From positions 39,677,001 through 39,741,000 of the forward strand of contig CM072812.1 of the NCBI GenBank assembly GCA_037013495.1: 64,000 nt of DNA, in the 5' to 3' direction. Of the stretch, positions 55,686-64,000 are shown piece by piece. Numbering within the stretch: position 1 is the first letter of the stretch; every line of letters starts with the position of its first letter. The position numbers and the translations under genes are program-made. Under the pieces are notes generated by a model. It was given only the letters and a program-made list of their open reading frames with translations. It had not been told where the DNA came from and ran no database searches. Origin of the DNA: Hippophae tibetana. Its lineage: Eukaryota > Streptophyta > Magnoliopsida > Rosales > Elaeagnaceae.

Positions 55686-55695
55686 CCTATTTATA
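55686..55695 (-). promoter_or_regulatory. TATA box of insert G
   Basis: The minus strand reads TATAAATAGG, a canonical plant TATA box, about 170 bases downstream of the nearest G-box of the cluster in the sense of G. Confidence 0.7.
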
Positions 55696-55864
55696 GCTAA
55701 AAATAATACATCTAAAATATTACATTTTTTTTAAATAAACGCGTAAAAATTTGTATCAAAAAAATAAAAATCACGCGTATCGATTTTCGATATCAAAACC
55801 TTATTTTAGTTCACGCGTGAGACAGGGCGTCGTTTCTGTATTTTTTTTAATTCATTATGCATGC

Positions 55865-56251
55865 CACGTGTCAGCATCTGATTCGCCGAAAGGATTTAAA
55901 GCGGACACGTGGCAGCATTTCATTGGTTGCGGGAAACGGGCGCACGATAGATTGTCGCACGGGAGACAACGGCTGCAACGCGGCGTGATCCTGTGCTTTC
56001 GCGCACATCGTAACATGATTGGCTTAAAAATAGAGTGTGACACGTGGCATCTTCTGATTAGCGGTAAGGATTCGTGAAGACACGTGGAATCATTTGATTC
56101 GCTCAAAATTCGGTTGCACGCAAAGATCAAGGCACGGGATTAGATTCGTGCGTAAGTGTAGGGACAGCGGCTGGACGCGTCAGGCACGTGGGTCCCACCT
56201 ACATGCCGGCCTGTGTGGCAGGTGGGCCCCACTCGGGCGCCGAGCCACGTG
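55865..56251. promoter_or_regulatory. cluster of six CACGTG G-box cores in insert G
   Basis: CACGTG occurs at 55865, 55907, 56041, 56081, 56185 and 56246, mostly as (G/A)CACGTGGC or GCCACGTGTC, the ABRE/G-box form bound by plant bZIP and bHLH factors. In AT-rich DNA such density is not expected by chance. The stretch is also the most GC-rich part of the window. Confidence 0.75.
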
Positions 56252-56718
56252 AAATAGAGACCTACACCTACGCGAGTTGGTCGGGTGTGATCGGCACGCA
56301 CGCATCGTAGCCGTTTCTTTTTTGATCGGACGGTCCACGTTTCGCGCGTGATGTATGGCGCGTGGATTCTTCTCACCTGCGCAGAAAAATAAACATTCTT
56401 AATTGCATTTTGACACACAAATTTATTTCAAATTACATTTTAAACTTTCTTTAATTACAACTAAGCCCGATTTTAATTTAAATTATATTTTCGACTTTTA
56501 TAAATTGCAATTAAACACTCTTTTATTTGAAATTATATTTTTGGACACAAATTTGCAATTAAGTACGTTTTCGATACAAATTATTTAATTTTTATTAAAA
56601 TATTTAAAAAATAGTAAATACTAATTTATTAAACTAAAATTAATTAAAAACATTAAGAATATAGCAATTATAATTAATAAAATAGGTGAAAATAACTATA
56701 TAAAATACAATTATTAGG

Positions 56719-57633
56719 CCTCAAAGGAACCTTCCCAGTGACACAATTGTAAACCCAAGAAGAGAAGGTAAGGACCAATACAACGCCATAACCTTAAGGA
56801 ATGATAAAACTTTAGAACAAGAACATAAGACAGAAAAGAATGAGGAGAAATAAGAAATTAAAAAGAATAAAGAGGACTATTAAACTAAAAAGGATAAGGA
56901 AGAACCATAAACTAAAAAAGAGGAGAAGGAATTAATGGATAAAGAGAGTAATGGAAGGGAAATAATTCAGCCAAAAAAGAGAAACCTTTACAAACCCACT
57001 TTTCCTTTCCCTCAAAGATTGCAAAAGAAAAAGTCAGATATGCAGTTTTCAAAATTTCTAGAAGTCTTCAATAAGCTACACATAAACATACTGTTTGCAG
57101 AGGCACTTGAACAAATGACATCTTATGCCAAATTCATGAAGGATATACTATCAAAGAAAAGGATCCTTGGAGATCATGAAACAATAACCTTGACTGAAGG
57201 TTGTAGTGCCATCCTTGATAGAAAACTACCACAAAAACTAAAATATCCAGGTAGTTTTGACATCCCTTGCACTATTGGGAACATCCGTTTTGGCAAGGCA
57301 CTATGTGACTTGGGTTCTAGTATTAACCTCATGTCATTATCGATCTTCAAGAGATTGGGGGTTGGTAAAGTAAAACTCACTTCGGTAACATTACAAATTC
57401 CAGATAGATCGATTAAGAGACCTCGGGGTGTGGTAGAAGATTTGTTAGTAAAAGTAGACAAATTCTTCTTTTCGGCGAACTTCATTATGCTAGACATGGA
57501 AGAGGATCGTGACATTCCTATCATATTTGGTCGTCCATTCTTAGCAATCGGAAAGGCACTCATTGATGTATATAAAGGTGAACTTACAATGAGAGTGCAA
57601 GATGAACAAGTAATATTTAAAGTTTTAAAATAA
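56719..57633 (+). pseudogene. gypsy E gag tail and aspartic protease
   Basis: After insert G the frame resumes in the gag tail and a Lys/Glu-rich linker with stops. From 56935 it is open for 232 codons: FPQRLQKKKSDMQFSKFLEV, then EQMTSYAKFMKDILSKKR, CSAILDRKLPQKLKYPGSFD, and the retropepsin core CDLGSSINLMSLSIFKRLGV with catalytic Asp in DLGS. IIFGRPFLAIGKALIDVYKG follows. It parallels the protease of element F almost residue by residue. The protease would process gag. The frame ends at 57633, short of any RT. Confidence 0.9.
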
Positions 57634-58217
57634 TCTGAACCCCTTGATATTGAGAATGTTTAAGGATAAATGTTACTAATTGTGGGAATGGCTTAAAAGA
57701 ATCTCTTGAATCACCCAAACTTAAGACTTTAACACATGTTGCTGTAAACAAGGACATAAACTCACCAGAAAACAACTCAAACTATTATAACTTTGAAAGT
57801 ATGGCATCGAAAGTTGATATTATGGACTGTGTAAACTTTTTGGAGGATGCATCTCTCATGTATGTATCAAAGGCGATAATGGAAAATTTTGAGATATGAT
57901 CTAAACTCAAGCCATCAATTGAAGAGCCACCAAGTTTAGACCCTGCAGTTCTACCCTTCTATTCTCAATCAAGTATGAAAGTGAAAGAGTCTAATGGAGA
58001 GGTGAAAAAGCTATTAGAAATACATAAATTGGATGAGTTACGATGGAGTGCTTATAAGAATACCAAGAAGTTCAAAAGGAAAACAAAAATATGACATGAG
58101 AAGAGAATTGAGCACCATGTTTACGAGCCAAAACATAAAGTATTATTTAACGAATCAAGACTCAAGTTGTTTCCAAGCAAACTCAAAAGTAAATGGATAC
58201 AAATGGAGGTGCCTTAG
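57634..58217 (+). pseudogene. pol scrap: linker joined to integrase C-terminal tail
   Basis: After the protease come decayed linker pieces. At 58023-58217 the text KLDELRWSAYKNTKKFKRKT, a TGA stop, then KHKVLFNESRLKLFPSKLKS and KW corresponds to the C-terminal end of gypsy integrases of this group ('LDExRxxAYxxxKxYKxKTKxWHDxxI', 'VLLFNSRLKLFPGKLxSRW'). Everything between protease and this tail (RT, RNase H, integrase core) is missing. E therefore arose by internal deletion from a complete element. Confidence 0.75.
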
Positions 58218-59732
58218 GACTTGATAGGACCGTCTAGTCAACGACGTTAAACATGATTCTAGTTGGGAGGAAACCCAACGTTATTTTACTTATATTTTCA
58301 TTGTTTTTATTTTGTAGGTGAATAAATGTGGAGAGCAATGACGCAACAAGAATGTGCATTTAAGCAAAAGATGTGGTGTGCCATGACTAAGGGAGTTTTC
58401 TTTCCTTTTACTTTTTCATATTTATATGTGCACATTGGGGACAATGTGTAATTTAAGTTTGGGGGAGAGAACTTCATTCTCTACATTAGTATTTAGTATG
58501 AATTTTAAATTTTTAGGGAATTTTTATTTTATTTTAAATTTTTAGGGTTTTAATCATGATTTGGGTAGAAATTGATAAATATATGGAAACTAAATGCATG
58601 CATGCTTGATATGAAACATATAAACTCCATGATAAAAATTGGTTTTCATGACTAGGATAAGGAATGTAACATATTTCTTAAGATATTACATTAATCATGT
58701 GATATGCTTGCTAGTTTTGATTGAATTGATTCAACTTTTATGCATATGTTCATGATTGATTTTGGTGTGCTTATTGAGAGAAAATTGGTAGTGAGTTATG
58801 CAAGTCAATTAGATCTACCAAGTATTTGGAATGAGAAATGATTTAGGCCTTATTTGTATTGATTGAGCCTTTCAAGGTAACCATTGTTAATATCTTTAGT
58901 CACCCATTTGAGCCTAACAAAGAACCTTTCATATCTGTAAGCCACATTTAATGCCTAACTAATAAGTATTACTTTTACCCTTGCACCTTTAGCTTGTATG
59001 AAAAGAAAAGAAAGATGTAATCATGTGTTATGCTTTAGAGTAAGGTGAAATGTAATTCACCCCGTAAAAGAAGAAGCAAAACTTACAACACAAGTATCCC
59101 TCTAAAGAAAAAGAAAATAGAATTGAAAATATGTTTGGGGGTGTTGTGAAGTTCCAAAAAAAAAAAGAGAGAAAAGAGATGTGGAATACAAAAAATGAAA
59201 AGAATGTCAAAATAGGGTGCACTAAAATATCAAGTAAAAGCTCAATTACAGTTAAAAAGTATATGATGAAAAAAGCTAAGGTGTGGAAAGACGCTAAAAT
59301 GTCTTCATCTATCGACCCCGCACCTAAGCCTTACATTACAACCATGTAAAGTCCTTATTGATCTTAAGCTAAGTGAATATTTAGATTAGTGGAGAGGAAT
59401 GTGAAAAATAGACTTATGAGACTTGTTCTAAGATTTAATTGATTAGAATGCTCATATAGGTTGATTTCATGAGTGCATTTGATGATATCATGTGTAGCAC
59501 ACACACACAAATCAATTTTTCAAAAACCTTGCATATCCTTGTATTGATGGAACGTTAATTGATGAAGATGTGAACCTCTTTATCATAGACTTGTACGAAT
59601 TTTGAGAGGGATAGTTTTCGTGAAATATGCATATACTAATAAAAGTATATTTATGAATATACTACCCAAGTTATTTTATTTAGTTATACTTAGCTTTACT
59701 TGAGGACAAGTAAAGATTTAAGTTTGAGGGTG
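58218..59732 (+). other. 3' noncoding region of gypsy E
   Basis: No coding match. It contains the hairpin ACATTGGGGACAATGT (58432-58447) followed by AAGTTTGGGGGAG. Next to the 3' LTR is ACTTGAGGACAAGT (59698-59711) followed by AAGTTTGAGGGTG, the polypurine tract at 59718-59732. The hairpin plus G-tract pair thus occurs twice, and once more in element F. Confidence 0.65.
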
Positions 59733-61253
59733 TGATGACACTATGAAAATAGAGTCATTATCGCAATTTTTTACTTAATATTTACTTGTTTTATTTAATA
59801 AATAGTATTTTTATGGCAAAAAAAATTAAAATATAGACGTTTTAGTGAAAAAGGATGAAAATATAATTTTTGGAATTTTTTATGAATTTTTTACGCAAGA
59901 CCAATCAGAAGCTGCCATATGGCATGCCATGCAACAATGGAGCTGACTGGGCAATCCATACGGATGCCACGGAAGCACGGAGAGAAAATTATGCCGCGCC
60001 ATATGTGAGGAGGAAACACACATGCCATGTGTTAGCACGACGTTCAATTCGAGTTTGGAAATCGATCAACACGACATGCCACGTGTCACCATACCATTTC
60101 TTCGTGCGTTCCACTTATGCGCCACGCCATCCATTCCCACGAATCACGTCGTGCCACGTGTTGCTGACTCGGTGAGCATTGACTCTGACCAGTCTTCCCT
60201 GCTATGCATCGCTCCGTGATTCACCCAATGATATTCTGAAACTATTAGTTTTGCTTGTTTTGATCGTAACCCTTGATCTGAAGTTGATAGGATGGTCCAG
60301 ATCACACCTGAGCTTTATTTAAGCCCCTAATCACTCCATAAACCCTAATTAGCCTCCATTAGGATAATTTTGGTCAGTTTTTAGAGCTAAAAAGAGAGAA
60401 AAATACAAAACAATTCAAGAGAAGACACAATTTTGGTGGAGATTCAAGAGGAAATTAATTATACAATTCAAGTTATTGATTATATTTCTTTTTCTACTCT
60501 TTTCTTTATCAATTTTATGTCATTATTTATGAAAAAAATATGAGCTTTATGAACACAATTATTTGTAACTAATTTATTAATCTAGGGATCTTATGAACCC
60601 AATTTTCACCATGTGATGATATAATTTTCTTTCCCAATTATAATATTATTTAATATGATTTTTATGCTATTAATTGTTTGGCCAACAATTTATCTATAGA
60701 TGTAATTAAATAGATTTGAGAGAATTATTTAATCGTTTGTCTTGATTAAATAACATGCATAGTTTCTAGGCAGAGATGTATGATTCTTATGTATGCGATC
60801 CATAATTGATGAACTTAATGAGTAGTATGTAATTTAATTGACATGAGAGTGTGATTAAATTAATTATTATATGGTGTGTAGTTTACTTGAGAGAAGAATA
60901 CATGTTAGGGTAGATTCAATTGATCATGTAATTAATTGATATTATATTGAGGGGATTTTAGCGATTCATATGTTTAGAAAATTGTGGAATTAAGTATTCT
61001 TAGATATTTTCTCATGTATATTTTTAGTCGTAAAATATGATTTAATTAATTATTTTTATTTACTTTTAGTTATTTTAATTTTGCTTCCTTAAAATATAAA
61101 AACAAAAAAAAATTGGTTTTTATTATTTTTAGTTTTTAAAATTAATTTCTAATAAAATAATCTCTATGGGAACGATCTTTACTTATCATTATATTACTTG
61201 TTGTGATATGTACATTTGCGTATTCATTGCACACATGATTTGTGTGACGATCA
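59733..61253 (+). repeat. right (3') LTR of gypsy E
   Basis: 1521 bases, TGATGACACTATG...GACGATCA, aligned with 52342-53818. G-box cores CACGTG lie at 60080-60085 and 60155-60160. Short ORFs at 59870-60219 come from the GC-richer promoter part and are not genes. Confidence 0.92.
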
Positions 61254-62085
61254 CAACTCAATACCTATAGTATATGTTCAAAAAACTTATAAATGAGCAC
61301 ATTAAGTAACTCTTTGAATATTGGGCCTACTTGGAACATGGCCTATTGGCAATGCTCCTTGATTCTCATAATTTCTCGTTTTCCTCAAAAGATTCCCTCT
61401 CGATTCTTACCTACAATGTTGGGGATTGGTTCCATCACAAATGATGATTTAAGTGCATAATTCATTAAGCTATTTTCTTTCCTAGATGAACTTGATGGTG
61501 GGAATATAGAACAAAGTGAGTGCTTGATTCTTATGGCTTCAATGTATTGCTTGAATCCAATCAAATTAATCTATTGAACACTTGGCAAAGAAAAATAATT
61601 TAGTATAAAAACATGACTATCTTCTTTCCTCACTAACCAAAACTCTTTTTTTCACTTTCTTTTTGTATTGATTTACTCTATTATTAATCAAATCTCTTTC
61701 TTCTTGAATTCACTTTATCTTTTCAACTCCTTCTCTTTCTTTCTCACTCTCTTTTTTTACAAATAATTCAACTGCCTTATTTAACTTTTGTTGATGATAG
61801 ATCAATTCATCAAGCATAAAATTTGTTGAGTAGGGATTCTTTTGAGAAGCATTTTTTGCAAGTTAGCGTCCCATTTATCCATCCAATCCCTCATGTCACC
61901 CAACTCTATATCGAGTCTCTCAAAGTATTGTTGAATATCTTGCATTGTAAATGCCAAATGATAAAAAAAAAATTGACAGAAAATTAAAGTTTTAATTGCA
62001 CTAAATTTGGATAGCAATTAAGGAAACAAAAAAAAAATCTTGGGACAAAATCGAATTTGTTTGGTTTAGATAAGAATTTTTGTTT

Positions 62086-62090
<5 letters not shown>

Positions 62091-62121
<31 letters not shown>
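62091..62121. repeat. TA microsatellite
   Basis: About 15 uninterrupted TA units inside element K. Confidence 0.95.
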
Positions 62122-62125
<4 letters not shown>

Positions 62126-62400
62126 TATTTTCTTTCTTCTAAATCTTTTGTTTAATGTCAGATCTTATTTCTTTTCCTTTTTTTATATCGGATCTTCTTA
62201 TTTTATTTTTTTTAAATATGTTTTTTTACTCAATTCAACAATTAAAAAAATAAAAATTGACTAGAAAGGATGAAATAACGATATAAATAAAAATAGTAAC
62301 ACGAAGAGATTTTAACAATGACCTTTTTTGGCAATAATAAGAAACTCAATAACATGAAATTAAAGAACAAAAATGATAGGAATATAAAATTAGAACCTAG

Positions 62401-62414
62401 GCTTTGATACCAAA
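62401..62414 (-). other. primer-binding site of element K (tRNA-iMet type)
   Basis: The minus strand reads TTTGGTATCAAAGC directly next to the K3 LTR. Its core differs from TGGTATCAGAGC at one base. This fixes the minus orientation of family K. Confidence 0.8.
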
Positions 62415-63267
62415 TGATCCAAACTCGTGAACTCAAACCTTGAAACCCATAAACACAAAGTCGTTTGATAACTCCATGAGAAATGCTCAAAGACCCAATG
62501 ATAAATTGAAAATGATCCTAGAAAGCTAATATTCAAATTGTAGTAGCATCTTGTTTTTATGGATATTACACACCAAAGATCCAATGGTGATAGGACACCG
62601 CAAAGGTTACAAATTCCATAATAAGTCGATTCATAAAAGAACAATGAGACTAAGCTTTGAAATTTGATTAAAAATAAAAAATATATATTGAACTGAATTA
62701 TTAGCTAACAATTGTTTAATAACTAGAAAAATTAATTAGAATTTGAACCAGTCAAACCTGCGAGAATAATTATTTATGTATGTAGGCCACGATGCACATT
62801 AAATCATGCTACAATTAAGTGTTAAAAGGAAAAAATAAAATTGATCTAATAGGTCTATATATATTACTACACGTTTTAAATCATCCCACGGTGTGCCTTC
62901 AATTTCCTCGATCAAAATTTTCTCAAATTTTTGGCCATAATTTATGAGTCCATTTTGACCAAATAGTATTTTGAATTTGAAAATTTGTGTTTCTATAACT
63001 AATATGCCCTATTAAGTTAGCTTTTCAATGCAATTTAAATCAAGTCCATTGGATATCTTATACCAAAGATATATCCATAAATGTGATAGATGCTCAATTA
63101 CACTTTCCAAATTATAATTTTACTTAATTTATTTTGCTCTACACCTAAGCAATCCAACACTTGTAGCATAAGTCCTAACAACTTGTAAATGGGCCCATTA
63201 AGTGACTCTTTAAATAATCAACCAAATTAGGAAATGGTCTTTTGATGATACATCTTGATTCACATCA
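62415..63267 (-). repeat. LTR copy K3 (5' LTR of element K)
   Basis: Starts TGATCCAAACTCGTGAACTC and ends CTTGATTCACATCA on the plus strand, homologous to K1 and K2 throughout. It adjoins the primer-binding site, so it is the 5' LTR. Confidence 0.87.
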
Positions 63268-63380
63268 CGAACATTTTCTTTGGGGTTTCTAATAGTTTGT
63301 GAAAGGAGTTTTTCAAGATGCATATGCTTCAAACCTTTCTACAATCATAACTAGTTGACTCATTTGTGTCACTAGATATT

Positions 63381-64000
63381 TGATTGCCATATCGATAGAC
63401 ACAAATTGTGTGTAATGGGTACAAAAATATACATATTGCAAACAAGTAATATAATGATAAGAAAATATCGTTCTCATAAGGATTGTGTTGTTAGAAACTA
63501 ATTTTAAAATTGAAAAGAAACAAAGATCAATTACTTAATCCCTCAATTTTTTTAAATATGTGAATCACAAAAATTCTCCCAATATAATTACCAATCAATT
63601 AAATAAAATCTACCATATATTCATCTATTAAGTAAACTAAACACCATATAGTAATTAATTTAATTACACTCTTATGTCAATTAAATTGTATACTACTAAT
63701 TAAGTTCATCAATTATGAATCACATACATAAGAAGCATATATCTTTGCCTAGAAACTATGCATGTTATTTAAGCAAGACAAAGAATTAAATAATTCTCTC
63801 AAATCTATTTAATTATCTTTATAGGTCAATTGTTGGCCAAATAATTAATAATATAAAAATCAGATTAAATAATATAATTAAACTGAAATCATAATTGGGA
63901 TAAAATATTATATCATCACATGTAGAAAATTGGGTTCATAAGATCCCTAGATTAATAAATTAGCTTAACATGATTTTATTTATAAATCTTATATTTTTCA
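63381..64000 (-). repeat. LTR J of the gypsy E family, cut by the window edge
   Basis: Reverse complement of E-type LTR ends. It shows GACACAAATTGTGTGTAATG, CAAGTAATATAATGATAAG, AATCCCTCAATTTTT, CACACCATATAGTAATTAATTT-like text, GCATGTTATTTAA and TTGGCCAAATAATT in the same order as solo LTR H (39829-40600). It continues past the end of the window. Whether it is solo or part of a full element cannot be seen. Confidence 0.85.

Larger units (their letters stand above)
55381..56718 (-). mobile_element. insert G in E gag: truncated LTR of another family
   Basis: About 1.3 kb interrupts gag: the coding text stops near 55380 and resumes at about 56719 with RPQ-type gag text and the GTFP block. Bases 55381-55495 are the reverse complement of window bases 1-115, which belong to a gypsy-type LTR end, so G is read on the minus strand. 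In that direction it has an AT-rich start, a GC-rich block with six CACGTG motifs (55865-56251), a TATA box (55686-55695) and then leader-like text. This is LTR promoter architecture. It lacks the U5 end seen at 115-660, so it is truncated. No duplication could be defined. Confidence 0.7.
52342..61253 (+). mobile_element. gypsy element E, deletion derivative inside LTR K2
   Basis: LTRs at 52342-53818 and 59733-61253 and a perfect target duplication CAACT (52337-52341 and 61254-61258). It has a tRNA-Asp primer-binding site with four transitions (53825-53841), gag (54067-55380), protease (56719-57633) and a remnant of the integrase C-terminus (about 58023-58217). RT, RNase H and the integrase core are missing between protease and that remnant. 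Gag is further split by insert G. The LTRs have visibly diverged. The gag and DLGS-type protease place it in the same Tat/Athila-like group as F, but its LTRs are unrelated to those of F. Confidence 0.92.
51603..61380 (-). repeat. LTR copy K2, split by gypsy element E
   Basis: The left part, 51603-52341, aligns with K1 and K3 up to CTAAGCAACT. The right part resumes after E at 61254 with CAACTCAATACC...CTTTGAATATTGGGCC...CTTGATTCTCATA, exactly where K1 and K3 continue (CTAAGCAACCCAACAC and CTAAGCAATCCAACAC). This is direct proof that E inserted into a pre-existing K LTR. On its right, GTTTTCCTC read on the minus strand is a purine-rich tract. Confidence 0.9.
61381..62414 (-). mobile_element. 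internal region of element K
   Basis: About 1 kb between LTRs K2 and K3. On the minus strand it begins with the primer-binding site (62401-62414). A short frame at 61802-62017 contains MQDIQQYFERLDIELGDMRD, which looks like the N-terminal coiled-coil of a retroelement gag. No other coding region is seen, so K is non-autonomous or heavily deleted. It includes a TA microsatellite at 62091-62121. Confidence 0.65.

Noticed and set aside
55751-56418. ORFs of 90-108 codons on both strands
   Set aside because: They occur in the GC-rich promoter part of insert G, where stop codons are rare by composition. The products are not protein-like.
57174-57563. 129-codon minus-strand ORF
   Set aside because: It is antisense to the protease of gypsy E, whose plus-strand frame has clear retropepsin motifs.
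1-64000. CRISPR array, phage or bacterial defence system
   Set aside because: No regularly spaced identical repeats, no operon structure and no ribosome-binding sites. The window is plant nuclear DNA, and the direct repeats are LTRs and microsatellites.

Overview
This window is AT-rich plant nuclear DNA, almost certainly from an angiosperm. The evidence is Ty1/copia, Ty3/gypsy, LINE and CACTA transposon remnants of plant type, LTR primer-binding sites for plant tRNAs, canonical plant TATA boxes, and one spliced host gene. I see no bacterial-type operons, CRISPR arrays, rRNA or complete tRNA genes. The species cannot be named from this sequence.

The only convincing host gene is a two-exon gene at 43294-46413 encoding the thioredoxin-like protein Clot (TXNDC17/DUF953 family) with its WCPDC redox motif. 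The protein is 132 residues, and a 2.7 kb intron splits the active-site codon for Asp. The intron carries a 537 bp TRIM retroelement (43774-44310) and a 0.4 kb fold-back MITE (44721-45119). Two LTRs of one gypsy family lie in inverted orientation on either side of the gene (39829-41410 minus, about 47791-49330 plus).

Left part, 1-5363: the end of a gypsy-type LTR, a minus-strand copia gag/protease remnant, and a broken LINE (endonuclease, reverse transcriptase and C-terminal pieces on the plus strand).

5364-37244 is a nested stack. An old copia element C (LTRs about 5364-6220 and 36495-37244) is split by a degenerate CACTA transposon in gag (about 6690-12900), by a second copia-like element D (15155-21351, minus strand) between integrase and RT, and by a third copia-like element B (23067-36374) at the RT/RNase H end. 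B is in turn interrupted by a young gypsy element F (27262-34228, minus strand), whose gag-protease frame is broken by one stop.

Right part, 49331-64000: three LTR copies of a minus-strand family K (50707-51559, 51603-61380, 62415-63267). Gypsy element E (52342-61253) sits inside the middle copy with a perfect 5 bp duplication, CAACT. E keeps gag, protease and a scrap of integrase but no RT, and its gag is split by an LTR-like insert G (about 55381-56718). The end of G is the reverse complement of the first ~115 bases of the window. The window closes inside another LTR of the E family.

A recurring theme is elements that keep gag (with or without protease) and lack a recognisable polymerase: D, B, F and E. 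These probably depended on enzymes supplied by autonomous relatives. The most notable regulatory feature is a cluster of CACGTG G-box cores in the LTR promoters, densest in G.
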